Below are positions 21,935 through 33,005 of a DNA stretch of 64,000 nucleotides, piece by piece. The position numbers and the translations under genes are program-made. Under the pieces are notes generated by a model. The model saw nothing but the letters and a program-made list of their open reading frames with translations, was not told the DNA's origin and made no database searches. The stretch spans positions 37,129,874 to 37,193,873 of the forward strand of contig JAIOJX010000003.1 of assembly GCA_022376925.1 (NCBI GenBank). The letters are read 5' to 3'. Positions within the stretch are counted from its first letter, which is position 1. Every line of letters starts with the position of its first letter. Source of the DNA: Tragulus kanchil. Lineage: Eukaryota; Chordata; Mammalia; Artiodactyla; Tragulidae.

Positions 21935-22139
21935 GGTGGCACTTGTGGTAAGAAACCCACTTGCCAATGCATGAGATATAAGAGATACAGATTTGATCCT
22001 GGGTTGGGAAGATCCCTGGAGGAGGACATGAGAACCCACTCCAGGATTCTTGCCTGGAAATCCCATGGACCGAGGAGCCTGGAGGGCTACTGTCTATAGG
22101 GTCGCAGAGTTGGAAACTACTGAAGTGACTCAGCACAGT
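21935..22139 (+). mobile_element. Bov-tA-type SINE, duplicate copy without head start
   Basis: Second copy of the element at 20878-21093. It lacks the first nine bases because the duplication begins inside it. Confidence 0.85.
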
Positions 22140-22803
22140 CACACGCAAAGATAGCGAGAGGCATCTACATTTGTGAGTCATGGTATTCTCCCTGGTGTCC
22201 AGCGATATGCTTAATGGAGGTAAATGTGCCAAATATGGACTGTAAAAAAACTTCTAAAAAAGGTTTATTAGAAATGACATCCATGGCCCTTAGCATGTGA
22301 GAGGGCAGACGAGTCACATAGTCATCCCCAGCCCTGAGTAAGGATGTCTGTAGAGATTTCTTTCTTACTCTCATGCATTGTTACTGAGATGTAGGAAGGA
22401 TCATGGAACTTAATGCCTTTGCTCATTACTGTGCAAGACTAAATTCAGCCTATATTGCTTCTATTAGAGAAGTGAACCTAGACAGTTCCTTTAATGAGGC
22501 AGGAAGGGGAAATTCCATTTTCTGCCTGAATTCAGTGCAGCCTGCCCAAGGGCTGAGGGGTCCGGATGAGAATGCTCAGCCCTAGACCAGCTTGGATTCC
22601 AGCGGAGCAGTGTCTGCAGATCTGGAAGCTCAATGGTGACTTGAAAACAGATGCCATGAAAGCAGAACAGAATCCGCTCTAAACAAGCTGCCACCGCAGC
22701 TTGCATGGCCGCCATCTGCTGTCATAGTGTCCCTGCCATCCTGGCTCCCTGCTTCTTCTGGTACCCTTTCTGTGTGAGTGGAACCACCGGGCTTGGGAGG
22801 CTG

Positions 22804-23132
22804 TCTTGAGAGTCCCTTGGACTGCAAGGAGATCAAACCAATCCATCTTAAAGGAAATCAACCCTCCATATTCATTGGAAGGACTGATGCTGAAGCTGAA
22901 GCTCCAGTACTTTGACCACCTGATGTGAAGAGCCGACTCATTGAAAAAGACCTTAATGTTGGGAAAGACTGAAGAAGAGGGTGGCAGAGGATGGGATGGT
23001 TAGATAGCATCCCCAACACAATGGACATGTACTTGAGCAAACTGGGAAATAGCAGAAGGAGAGGGAAGCCTGGTGTACAGAGGAGCCACAGAGTCACAAA
23101 GAGTAGGACCTGACTTAGCACCTGAAGAGCAA
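22804..23132 (+). mobile_element. BovB 3' tail
   Basis: Runs through 'gagatcaaaccaatccatc', 'tcattggaaggactgatgc', 'gaagctgaagctccag' and 'gaccacctgatgtg', then 'gtggcagaggatgggatgg' to 'tgacttagcacctgaag'. It is a 5'-truncated BovB 3' end and is the complete version of the piece at 21757-21934. Confidence 0.9.
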
Positions 23133-23622
23133 CAGCTATAAATAATGGGCTAGCATTGGCTCTCAAACCTGGAGTAGAATCCTCTACTCTTGGAATGGTC
23201 CCAGCAAAGAGAGAAGTAGGCGGTTGCCTTCATCGGCCCCTCCCTTCCTTTTCTTTCTTCTCTCTTGTCAGTGCTCTCCTCCCCATCCACTCCCTCTCTG
23301 TTGTCATCTGAGGCTCTCTGGTCTTGAGTACACCACTTAGGGCAGTTTACAGTTCACCTGAAGTGTCTGCCTCCCAATCCAGTGAAGTTCACAGGTTGAA
23401 AGCCAGCCCTGGGGAGAGGGCAGTGCTTGTTCCAGAAAAACAGACTTTTGAACTGGTGACTTAGCAGGTGCCCCACTTACTAGCCTCTGGGCTAATGAGA
23501 TACTTTTGTACAAAGTTGCCCCCAGATGCCTGTCTTTCAAGTCAGACCATCTAGGTCATTTTCTATGTTCAGGGGTAGGTTAGCCTTGACATTCGTTAAT
23601 TTCAATTCTGCCTTTAAAGAAG
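23133..23622. other. Unassigned unique sequence
   Basis: Single-copy sequence. A pyrimidine-rich run lies at about 23238-23300. No gene or named repeat supported. Confidence 0.5.
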
Positions 23623-23815
23623 CAGCCCCCAAGAACCGGAACTATTGACATCCAGCTGACTGCCCTTGGGCCAATTTCTTCAGACATTTCTGGAATTTCA
23701 TTTGGCCTCTATTTTTGACACAGTGTTCAGATGTGGTACTAACTATAGGGCATTGGGTGCCTTAGCTCGGTTGGCTACAACAGAAAAAGACTGGGTGGGC
23801 TAAACATTAGTCATT

Positions 23816-24070
23816 GGGCTTCCCTGGTGGTCCAGTGGGTAAAGAGTCTGCCTTGCAGTGCAAGGGGCACCGGTTCGATCCCTGGCCTGAGAAGATCCCA
23901 TGTGCCAAGGAATGGCTGGGCTGATGTGTCCAATTACAAGCCAGTGCTCTGGAGCGCATGTGCCCAGAGCAAGTGCTCTGAAACTGGAGAGGCCACTGAG
24001 ATGGGAGGCCCACATGTGCCAAAGAATAAAGATGGACGGAAATAAAGGATGACCTAGAGGCCAAAAAAAA
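23816..24070 (+). mobile_element. CHR-2-like SINE, short-tail form
   Basis: Plus-strand copy with A-box-like 'tggtccagtgg', 'cttgcagtgcaagg', B-box-like 'ggttcgatccc' and body 'gatcccatgtgcc'. It ends 'aaagatggacggaaataaag' and 'gaggccaaaaaaaa' without the GC-rich extension. More diverged than the copies at 9928, 42501 and 53437. It recurs at 24906-25159. Confidence 0.85.
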
Positions 24071-24612
24071 TAGGCATTTATTTCTTATCATTCTGGAAGC
24101 TAGAAGTTCATGATCAAGGTGCTAGCTGATTTGGTTCCTGTTCCCTGCTGGTTCAATGGTAAAATCCACCTGCTAATATTAGCAGGAGACACAGATTTGA
24201 TTCTTGGGTCATGAAGATCCTCTGGAGTAGGAAATGGCAACATTTCAGTTCTTGCATGGGAAATCCCATGGACAGAGGAGCCTTGTGGGCTACTGTTTAT
24301 GGGGTTGCAAAAGAGTTGGACATTATTCAGCAGCTAACCAACCAACACAAGGACTCAATGCCTGGCTTGCAGACAGCTTCCTTCTTGTGCTGCTATGTCC
24401 ACACGTGGTAGAGAGAGAGGAAAAGGGGGAGGATAAGGTAAGGAGGGGGAGTCTCTTCTTTTAAGGGAACTAATTTTATCATGAGGACGGGCAGTGATCT
24501 CACCTTCATGAACTCATCCAAGCCTAATCATCTCCCCAAAGCCCCACCATCACATTGAGAGTTAGACCTTTAACATATGAGTTTTGGGGGGACACACTTA
24601 ATCCAGAACACT
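24071..24612 (-). mobile_element. MaLR/MLT1-like LTR fragment with nested Bov-tA
   Basis: Flanking pieces 24071-24138 ('tttcttatcattctggaagc') and 24350-24612 ('atgaggacgggcagtgatc', 'cacattgagagttagacc', 'acatatgagttttgggg') match the order of an MLT1-type LTR read in reverse. The Bov-tA SINE at 24139-24349 interrupts it. It is an old non-coding LTR relic; no viral gene is present. It recurs at 25161-25705. Confidence 0.6.
24139..24349 (+). mobile_element. Bov-tA-type SINE nested in LTR
   Basis: Plus-strand Bov-tA ('ccctgctggttcaatggt', 'gattcttgggtcatgaag', 'gacagaggagccttgtgg') splitting the surrounding LTR fragment, so it is younger than the LTR. It recurs at 25231-25441. Confidence 0.85.
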
Positions 24613-24905
24613 GGCCAAATCATGGGACATCTCTGGACCTCAGTTTCTTCATCTGTGAAATGTAGATGATGATAAGACCTGCTTGTAGGGTGGTTTTAAA
24701 GACAGGATCAAGGCAGCCCCAAGAACCGGAACTATTGACATCCAGCTGACTGCCCTTGGGCCAATTTCTTCAGACATTTCTGGAATTTCATTTGGCCTCT
24801 ATTTTTGACACAGTGTTCAGATGTGGTACTAACTATAGGGCATTGGGTGCCTTAGCTCGGTTGGCTACAACAGAAAAAGACTGGGTGGGCTAAACATTAG
24901 TCATT

Positions 24906-25160
24906 GGGCTTCCCTGGTGGTCCAGTGGGTAAAGAGTCTGCCTTGCAGTGCAAGGGGCACCGGTTCGATCCCTGGCCTGAGAAGATCCCATGTGCCAAGG
25001 AATGTCTGGGCTGATGTGTCCAATTACAAGCCAGTGCTCTGGAGCGCATGTGCCCAGAGCAAGTGCTCTGAAACTGGAGAGGCCACTGAGATGGGAGGCC
25101 CACATGTGCCAAAGAATAAAGATGGACGGAAATAAAGGATGACCTAGAGGCCAAAAAAAA
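24906..25160 (+). mobile_element. CHR-2-like SINE, duplicate copy
   Basis: Second copy of the element at 23816-24070 with a single g-to-t change in the body. Confidence 0.85.
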
Positions 25161-25705
25161 TAGGCATTTATTTCTTATCATTCTGGAAGCTAGAAGTTCA
25201 TGATCAAGGTGCTAGCTGATTTGGTTCCTGTTCCCTGCTGGTTCAATGGTAAAAAATCCACCTGCTAATATTAGCAGGAGACACAGATTTGATTCTTGGG
25301 TCATGAAGATCCTCTGGAGTAGGAAATGGCAACATTTCAGTTCTTGCATGGGAAATCCCATGGACAGAGGAGCCTTGTGGGCTACTGTTTATGGGGTTGC
25401 AAAAGAGTTGGACATTATTCAGCAGCTAACCAACCAACACAAGGACTCAATGCCTGGCTTGCAGACAGCTTCCTTCTTGTGCTGCTATGTCCACACGTGG
25501 TAGAGAGAGAGGAAAAGGGGGAGGATAAGGTAAGGAGGGGGAGTCTCTTCTTTTAAGGGAACTAATTTTATCATGAGGACGGGCAGTGATCTCACCTTCA
25601 TGAACTCATCCAAGCCTAATCATCTCCCCAAAGCCCCACCATCACATTGAGAGTTAGACCTTTAACATATGAGTTTTGGGGGGACACACTTAATCCAGAA
25701 CACTG
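25161..25705 (-). mobile_element. MaLR/MLT1-like LTR fragment, duplicate copy
   Basis: Second copy of 24071-24612, again split by a Bov-tA (25231-25441). It is part of the eighth duplication and not independent. Confidence 0.6.
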
Positions 25706-25845
25706 GCCAAATCATGGGACATCTCTGGACCTCAGTTTCTTCATCTGTGAAATGTAGATGATGATAAGACCTGCTTGTAGGGTGGTTTTAAAGACAGGAT
25801 GAGATGGTGTGTGCACCTTGCCTGGTACTTCGTAAAGATGTCATT
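25703..25845 (+). repeat. MIR-like ancient SINE remnant
   Basis: Shows 'ctctggacctcagtttcttc', 'atctgtgaaatgtagatgat' and 'gtgcaccttgcctggtac', the 3' half of MIR. The copy at 24613-24709 is cut by the duplication junction; this one continues naturally. Confidence 0.7.
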
Positions 25846-26392
25846 ACTAGTAACTCTTTTCTTCCTCCCGGCTTAGCAATGGTTTTCAGTAGTGTGGCAT
25901 GTCAGCTCCAATACCCTAGAATCGTAAGAATTTAGAGCAGAAAGGCACCCTGGAAAGGCTCTCCTCTCTTTCACTTTTTATTTAAGGAACTAGGAGGCAA
26001 GTGTGAACAAAAAGTCTTCCCAGAGCAGCAGTGGCTGCACCACGTCAAGGACCCAGGATACTGAATCCCATTCTATTGTTAGTTCAACAACCTCCTTGTG
26101 CCTCAGGTACCAGTTGTTATTTTAGTTACAAAATCTGCCATTTCAGACTTCCTTTGGCAAGGAATTTGTGCTTATGAAGTCATTTTAATAAAAAGAATAG
26201 TCATCTCTTAGAAGAAAATTGAATACCTAAGGATTTGCAGATGTGACTATGAAATGAGTAGCATTTGCATCAAAAGCAGGCCAGATATATTCTCCCTAAA
26301 GAAATGTAACACTAGTTCTTCTAAGCAGAGGTGGCAACTTGAATAAAAACATCGCATTGTCCTTAAATTCTTGTATTGGCAATACTGTGCAT
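25846..26392. other. Unassigned unique sequence
   Basis: Single-copy sequence. No gene, RNA or named repeat supported. Confidence 0.5.
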
Positions 26393-26393
26393 G

Positions 26394-26610
26394 TGTGTGC
26401 TCAGTCGCTCAGTTTTGCCCAACTCTTTATGACCCCTTGAACTGTAGCCCACTAGGCTCCTCTGTCCATGGGATTTTCCAGACAGGAATACTGGAATGGG
26501 TTGCCATGTCCTTCTTCAGGGGATCTTCCCAATCCAAGGATCTGACCCTCATCTCTTACATCTCCTGCACTGGCAGATAGATTCTTTACTACTCACCATC
26601 TGGGAAGCCC
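26394..26610 (-). mobile_element. Bov-tA-type SINE
   Basis: Full-length minus-strand element ('tgctcagtcgctcagttttg' to 'accatctgggaagccc'). It directly abuts the BovB element that starts at about 26611. Confidence 0.9.
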
Positions 26611-28401
26611 ATACCCAACTGAATGCAGAGTTCCATAGAATGGCAAGGAGAGAAGAGAAGGTGTTCTTAAATGAACAATGGAAAGAAATAGAGGAAAACA
26701 GTAGAATGAGAAAGACTAGAGATCTCATCAGGAAGATTGGAGTATCAAGGGAATCTTTCATGTTAGTATGGACATGATAAAGGAAAGAAATGGTAAGGAC
26801 CTAACAGAAGCAGAAGATATTAAGAAGAGATGGCAAGAATACACAGAAAAACTATACAAGAAAGGTCTTAATGACCTGGAAGACCATGACATTGTGGTCA
26901 CTCACCTAGAGCCAGACATCCTTAGGTATGAAGTTATGCAGACTCTAGGAAGCATTACTACCAACAAAGCTAGTGGAGGTGATGGAATTCCAGCACAGTT
27001 TTTTAAAATCCTTAAAAATGATGCTGTTAAAATGCTGCACTCAATTTGTCAACATGACAGGAAAAGGTCGATTTTCATTCCAATCATAAAGAAAGGCAAT
27101 ACCAATGAATATTCAAACTACCATACACCTGCATTCATTTCATATACTAGCAAGGTTTTGATCAAAATCCTCGAAGCTGGCCTTTAGTAGTACATGAACT
27201 GAGAAGTTCCAGATGTACAAGCTGGGTCTAGAAAAGGCAGAGGAACTAGAGGTCAAATTGCCAGCATTCATTGGATCATGGAGAAAGCAAGGGGTTTCCA
27301 AAAAACATCTACTTCTACTTCATTGACTATGCTAAAGATTTTGATTGTGTGGATCACAACAAACTGTGGAAAATTTTTGACATAATGAGAGTACCAGACC
27401 ACCTTACCTGTCTCCTGAGAAACCTATATGTGAGTCAAGAAGCAAAATTTAGAACCATGCATGGAAATACTAACTGGTTCCAAATTGGGAAAGGAGTATG
27501 TCAAGGCTGTATATTGTCACCTGTTTATGTAATTTATGTGCATAGTACATCATATGAAATGCTAGGCTGGATGAAGCACAAGCTGGAATCAAGATTGCTT
27601 AGAGAAGTGTAAACAGCCTCAGGTATGCAGATGATACCATTGTAATGGTGGAAAGTAAAGAAGAATTAAAGAACTTTCTGATGAGGCTGAAATAGAGCGA
27701 AAAATCTGGCTTGAAACTCAACATTCAAAAAAACTAAGATCATGGCATCTTGTCCCATCACTTCATAGCAAATAGAAGGGTAAAAAGTGGAAGCAGCAAC
27801 AGATTTTATATTCTTGACTCCAAAATCACTGCAGATGGTGACTGCAGCCATGAAATTAAAAGATGCTTGCTCCTTGGGAGAGTAGCTATGACAAACCTAG
27901 ACAGCATATTAAAAAGCAGATGTATATCTTTGCCAACAAAAGTCTGCATAGTCAAAGCTATGGTTTTTCCAGTAGTCACATGTGGATGTGATATTTGGAC
28001 CATAAAGAAGGCTGAGCACTGAAGAAATAATGCTTTCGAATTGTGTTGTTGGATAAGACTCTTGAGAGTCCCTTGGATAGCTGGGGGGAGATCAAACCAA
28101 TCAATCCTAAAGGAAATCAGCCCTGAATAGTCATTGGAAGGACTGATGCTGAAGCTGAAGCTCCAATCCTTTGACCATCTGATATGAAGAGCTGACTCTT
28201 TGGAAAAGATCCTGATGCTGGGAAGGGTTGAAAGAAGAAGAAGCAGGTGGCAGAGGATGAGATGGTTGAATAGCAGCACCAACTCAATGGATATGAATTT
28301 GAGCAAGCACCAGGAGATAGTGGAGGACAGAAGAGCCTGGCAGGCTACAGTACATGGGGTTTCCAAGAGTCAGACACAACTTAGGGATTCAACAACAACA
28401 A
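26611..28401 (+). mobile_element. BovB (RTE-class) LINE, 5'-truncated
   Basis: About 1.8 kb of BovB in plus orientation, running from upstream of the reverse-transcriptase domain to the 3' tail and ending near 'gggattcaacaacaacaac'. The endonuclease half is absent, the usual result of 5' truncation during reverse transcription. The 3' portion (from 28188) is repeated at 29343-29556 by the ninth tandem duplication. BovB is a hallmark of ruminant genomes. Confidence 0.95.
26630..28060 (+). pseudogene. BovB reverse transcriptase, decayed
   Basis: Remains of the ORF2 polyprotein of the BovB retrotransposon, which in intact copies reverse-transcribes its own RNA at a nicked genomic target. Three blocks stay readable. 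26768-27187 includes the pre-A region NKASGGDGIPAQFF and ends in a stop. 27271-27612 carries motif A (FIDYAKDFDCVDHNKLW, from 27319) and motif B (KGVCQGCILSP). After a frameshift the catalytic YADD box is encoded at 27624-27635. 27750-28022 carries the C-terminal block KITADGDCSHEIKRCLLLGR. Stops and frame changes between the blocks rule out a functional enzyme. Relative to intact BovB, the endonuclease domain is missing. Confidence 0.93.
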
Positions 28402-29342
28402 CTGGCAATATTAACCTTAGAAATAAAACATTTCACATAGAATCACTATGAGTATTAAGAAACTTGTTTGAATTTGTCAACATTATGAAGAATGAGGAAG
28501 ACTATGACATCCAGGTGTGGGAGACGGAGTAAAGGGCAGGTGAGTGTGAGATGCAGGGAATCAAGAGAGGTCTCTGTTGGCACTGACCTTTCAGGCTCGC
28601 TGCTTGGAAGACAGAAGGCCTCCACCTTCCCTGACTGAATGTGCTGATTCTGGAGACACTTGTATTCCTGTTGTGGTGATAAATAGACCAGAAGCGATAT
28701 AATCTGAATTCTCAGAATAGCTTCAAGGCTAGACTCACAAAGTGAACTGCTTTCAGTCTGTATTCCGTGTTGTGTTCATAATCAAAAGACTGGACTGGCT
28801 AGATGAGAAAGGTGGGAAGATCCTGGATGCTACAAGGCTCAATGGAAATGCACATGGTAGCTTTTTTGTTTATCTCTCAATAGCCCATGAGTTTAAATCC
28901 CCTAGAAATGAATTCACTTGTGTGTGCTAATGAAGCCGAGTAGGATCCTATGGCCCTTGTCCCCCCTGGCTTCTGCTTGTCTTTTGTCTGTAGACAAACT
29001 GTAGCCAACAAGTAAGTTTAATTCGGAGAAGTGAGAACGTGAAGAAACAAAGGGAAGCAGTCAAGGCAGTCCAAATAATACTTTTTTTAAACCTTGGGCA
29101 TAGTCAAGGATAATATTCTGGGCCATATCCTGTGAGCTGTCTTATCGATACTGAAAGCCCCACGAGGTTGGAGAAATTAACTACTTGATGATGAGACTGT
29201 AGTCATGACATGAACTGCCACATGTGGAAACTGGCCTCAAGAAATGGAAACAAAACGACCCCAGAGCTGAAGATTAACTGTACTCAAAATAAACAAGGTG
29301 ACGCTGGTCAGACCACCAATGACCAGTTTCAAGATGATTGGT
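28402..29342. other. Unassigned unique sequence
   Basis: About 0.94 kb with no supported gene or named repeat. It is present twice (again at about 29557-30505) because of the ninth duplication. Confidence 0.5.
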
Positions 29343-29556
29343 AGAGCTGACTCTTTGGAAAAGATCCTGATGCTGGGAAGGGTTGAAAGAAGAAGAAGCA
29401 GGTGGCAGAGGATGAGATGGTTGAATAGCAGCACCAACTCAATGGATATGAATTTGAGCAAGCACCAGGAGATAGTGGAGGACAGAAGAGCCTGGCAGGC
29501 TACAGTACATGGGGTTTCCAAGAGTCAGACACAACTTAGGGATTCAACAACAACAA
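29343..29556 (+). mobile_element. BovB 3' tail fragment from duplication
   Basis: Second copy of 28188-28401. It begins abruptly at 'agagctgactctttgg' because the duplication starts within the BovB tail. Confidence 0.9.
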
Positions 29557-30505
29557 CTGGCAATATTAACCTTAGAAATAAAACATTTCACATAGAATCA
29601 CTATGAGTATTAAGAAACTTGTTTGAATTTGTCAACATTATGAAGAATGAGGAAGACTATGACATCCAGGTGTGGGAGACGGAGTAAAGGGCAGGTGAGT
29701 GTGAGATGCAGGGAATCAAGAGAGGTCTCTGTTGGCACTGACCTTTCAGGCTCGCTGCTTGGAAGACAGAAGGCCTCCACCTTCCCTGACTGAATGTGCT
29801 GATTCTGGAGACACTTGTATTCCTGTTGTGGTGATAAATAGACCAGAAGCGATATAATCTGAATTCTCAGAATAGCTTCAAGGCTAGACTCACAAAGTGA
29901 ACTGCTTTCAGTCTGTATTCCGTGTTGTGTTCATAATCAAAAGACTGGACTGGCTAGATGAGAAAGGTGGGAAGATCCTGGATGCTACAAGGCTCAATGG
30001 AAATGCACATGGTAGCTTTTTTGTTTATCTCTCAATAGCCCATGAGTTTAAATCCCCTAGAAATGAATTCACTTGTGTGTGCTAATGAAGCCGAGTAGGA
30101 TCCTATGGCCCTTGTCCCCCATGGCTTCTGCTTGTCTTTTGTCTGTAGACAAACTGTAGCCAACAAGTAAGTTTAATTCGGAGAAGTGAGAACGTGAAGA
30201 AACAAAGGGAAGCAGTCAAGGCAGTCCAAATAATACTTTTTTAATCCTTGGGCATAGTCAAGGATAATATTCTGGGCCATATCCTGTGAGCTGTCTTATC
30301 GATACTGAAAGCCCCACGAGGTTGGAGAAATTAACTACTTGATGATGAGACTGTAGTCATGACATGAACTGCCACATGTGGAAACTGGCCTCAAGAAATG
30401 GAAACAAAACGACCCCAGAGCTGAAGATTAACTGTACTCAAAATAAACAAGGTGACGCTGGTCAGACCACCAATGACCAGTTTCAAGATGATTGGTAGAG
30501 CTGAC

Positions 30506-31385
30506 GGTGCTGTTTCTGTGTGTAGCCCCCTCCCTCAGCTTATGAAAGCTCTCACCCACTGATTGTCCGTCTGGCCTTTGGACAAGAGTCTTCCCCTCCC
30601 CGACTGGTTGCCAGCATCTAAAACACGGGAAACTTGCCTTTCCATAAACCTTGGCTCTTTATTGGCTTTTGAGCGGCAAACAGCCAGACCCCACTTTTGG
30701 TTACACTAACAACATGAAATATCAGAGCCTACACAGGGGAGGACTTGGCTTTGCCCATGAGAGAAAGCCCCAGGGAAATGTAACTTTGAGGGTTGTTTGG
30801 ACCTAAACCTGGTAACACTTCTAACCTCCTTTCAAAGTAACCAGGGCAATTATTGATATGCACACAGTGTAACTGAACTATATTTCCTCCAGCTACGTCA
30901 CAGCTTAATTTCACCCTACTTTTCTCATTTCAGCTCTTGCTCTGCCTTCTTCTCCCAATTCCTGTTTCTCATTTCAGGGGCGGCCTGTGGGTCTACTCAT
31001 TGTTGAAACCATTTGAGAAAGTGAAATGGACTTATCACCTCCTAGTCTTACTTGTGTGTAATACAGTCTTGTCTTGGACCAAGTGAAATGCATTATTATC
31101 CTGCTTTCTAAGAAATGAGTCATTTCTGGGTCTGTTTCCAAGAAAGGGCGATTTAATAACAAAAGTGTTTGTCTTTATGTAGTATGTAATGTAGTTGTCT
31201 TAATAATAATATGTTATTTGATGGTCCTGCCTCAGGCAGGGAAAGAATGTGATATAGGATCTCCTACCAGACAAGTGAAAAGAATCCACACCATGAGAGT
31301 ACTGATAACAAAGATGACAGAAGGTGGCTTTTGTGATAATTACAATAACAGCAACCGTAGGGTCCCTCTCCATATGTAAGTATAT
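30506..31385. other. Unassigned unique sequence
   Basis: About 0.9 kb of single-copy sequence. No gene or named repeat supported. Confidence 0.5.
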
Positions 31386-31386
31386 C

Positions 31387-31602
31387 GGGCTTTCGTTAGT
31401 GGCTCAGTGGTAAAGATCCCACTTGCCAATGCAGGAGATGTGGATTCCATCCCTGGGCTGGGAAGATCCCCTGGAGAAAGAAATGGTAACCCACTTCAGT
31501 ATTCTTGCCTGGGAAATCCCACGGACAGAGGAGCCTGGCAGGCTACCGTTCATGGGGTCACAGAGAGTCAGACACAGCTTAGTAACTAAGCAATGACGAC
31601 AA
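31387..31602 (+). mobile_element. Bov-tA-type SINE
   Basis: Full-length plus-strand element ('cgggctttcgttagtggc', 'gcaggagatgtggattcc', 'gacagaggagcctggcagg', 'tcagacacagcttagtaac'). Single copy. Confidence 0.92.
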
Positions 31603-31719
31603 TATATGCGTCTCACTTCCCATCCAGGATGACCTTCAGGACAACTTTATGAGGCAGCTGAGAATGCTATATTGTCTGCCTTTAATTATACCATTGGGAA
31701 CTGGAGAATGCTAAGGTTT

Positions 31720-32007
31720 TTTTCTTTCTCTTTTTTTTTTTTAATTTTGGCCTCTTTTTGTTGATCCTTTATTTATTTATTTTTCATCCATCTTTGTTCT
31801 TTGGCCTGTGTGGGTCTCCTATTGCAGTGGCCTCTCTCGTTGCAGAGCACCAGTTCTGGGAGCATGCACTCCAGAGTACTGGCTCTCAATTGGACACACT
31901 GGTCCAGCCATTCTGCAGCATGTGGGATCTTCCTGGGGCAGGGATTGAACCGGTGTCCCTTGCACTGCAAGGCAGACTCTTCACCCACTGGACCACCAAG
32001 GAAGCTC
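31720..32007 (-). mobile_element. CHR-2-like SINE, short-tail form
   Basis: Minus-strand copy with B-box-like 'ggttcaatccc', 'cttgcagtgcaaggg' and 'gatcccacatgctgcag', ending in an A/TAAA-rich tail without the GC-rich extension. Near-duplicate flanks 'gagaatgctaagg' (from 31704) and 'gagaatcctaag' (from 32008) mark an aged target-site duplication. Confidence 0.8.
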
Positions 32008-32189
32008 GAGAATCCTAAGTTTTGAATGAATGTTCTGTTTGTGGTGGGGAGTATAGGTTTTGGAAATTCAGACTGCTATTGATTTGGACTCTAGATTCTC
32101 CCAGAGACCTACCTGCTATATAACAATCACTGCCTCACACTGATCCGCATGACCTGAATCACATCATCGACCTACCAGGAAGAAGTTAA

Positions 32190-32660
32190 TTAATTACTAT
32201 TGTCGAGTGCCTATTATGTGCCAGTCACCCTTCTAGATTCTAGAGAAAGTCTCACAGATACGATTCTTACTTTGGAGGTCACAGTTAGTGAATAATATTA
32301 ATGCTAAGAGGAGCTTCCTTTCATAGAAGTAATCATCACTTTTCTAGATGTGGGGTTACAAAGATCAGTTAGACATGATCCACATCTTCTAGGAGCTCAT
32401 TGACATTGAAGATAGAAAGATGAATAAGATACTGCTCTATACTTAAGGGTATGATTAAGCAAATTCTAATAAATATTAATAATAATAATAGCTTCTAGTC
32501 ACTGATGTTGTATCAACTAGGTACCAGGCACTGTACTAAATGCTTTGATTCTATTCCTTAAATGTTAGCCTTTCAATTTCATCCTCATATTTAATTGGGA
32601 CTCATGATCCCGATTACAGGGAAGTGCTTAGGATCCTAGAGATAAAGTGATCTAATGTTG
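32190..32660 (-). repeat. MIR/L2-age ancient repeat remnants
   Basis: 'gtgcctattatgtgccagtc' and 'aggtaccaggcactgtac' with an (AAT)n run between them resemble two MIR-like tails read in reverse. They are strongly diverged and the family assignment is approximate. Repeated at 33323-33793. Confidence 0.5.
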
Positions 32661-32794
32661 ATCATTGGGCAGAATACTTTGCCGAAAGGATAAGACTTAG
32701 CCTGTCTTTAAAGTTTGCGTATTTCTTCTGTACAATAATATAAAAGCCCATGGTTAAGTACAGTTTTATCATCAAGAGGAACAGATTCTCTTTG

Positions 32795-33005
32795 TGCCTG
32801 TGCACAGTTGCTCAGTTCATGTCTAACCTGTGGACTGTAGCCCCCCAGGCTGCTCTGTCCATGGGATTCTCCAGACAAGAATACTGGAGGGGGTTGCCAT
32901 TTCCTCCTTCAGGGGATCTTCCTGACCCAGGGATCAAACCCTTGTCTCTTACATCTTCTGCATTGGCAGGTGGGTTCTTTACCACTGGCACCACCTGGGA
33001 AGCCC
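32795..33005 (-). mobile_element. Bov-tA-type SINE
   Basis: Full-length minus-strand element ('tgcacagttgctcagttc' to 'ggcaccacctgggaagccc'). Repeated at 33928-34138. Confidence 0.92.

Larger units (their letters stand above)
20887..22984. repeat. Tandem duplication 7 (period 1048 falling to 1045)
   Basis: 20887-21934 recurs at 21935-22984. Both outer boundaries and the junction share 'ggtggca'. One boundary lies in a Bov-tA head and the other in a BovB tail, so the joint fuses two unrelated repeats. Early in copy 2, 'gatccctggg' becomes 'gatcctggg' and 'gatcccctgg' becomes 'gatccctgg', two one-base deletions near the junction. Confidence 0.95.
23623..25800. repeat. Tandem duplication 8 (period 1090 rising to 1092)
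   Basis: 23623-24709 recurs at about 24713-25800, joined by a 4-nt spacer after 'gacaggat'. Copy differences include 'aatggctggg' versus 'aatgtctggg' and 'gtaaaatcc' versus 'gtaaaaaatcc'. The unit carries a CHR-2-like SINE, a MaLR-type LTR with a nested Bov-tA, and part of a MIR. Confidence 0.95.
28188..30505. repeat. Tandem duplication 9 (period 1155)
   Basis: 28188-29342 recurs at 29343-30505. The junction and both outer boundaries share the nonamer 'agagctgac'. One boundary lies in the BovB tail and the other in unique sequence. Copy differences are few: 'gtcccccctgg' versus 'gtcccccatgg', and a small poly-T/aa change at about 29090/30240. Confidence 0.95.

Noticed and set aside
24071..24612. 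Endogenous retrovirus with genes
   Set aside because: Only LTR-like non-coding sequence of MaLR type is seen here and at 38738-39205. No gag, pol or env region could be found.
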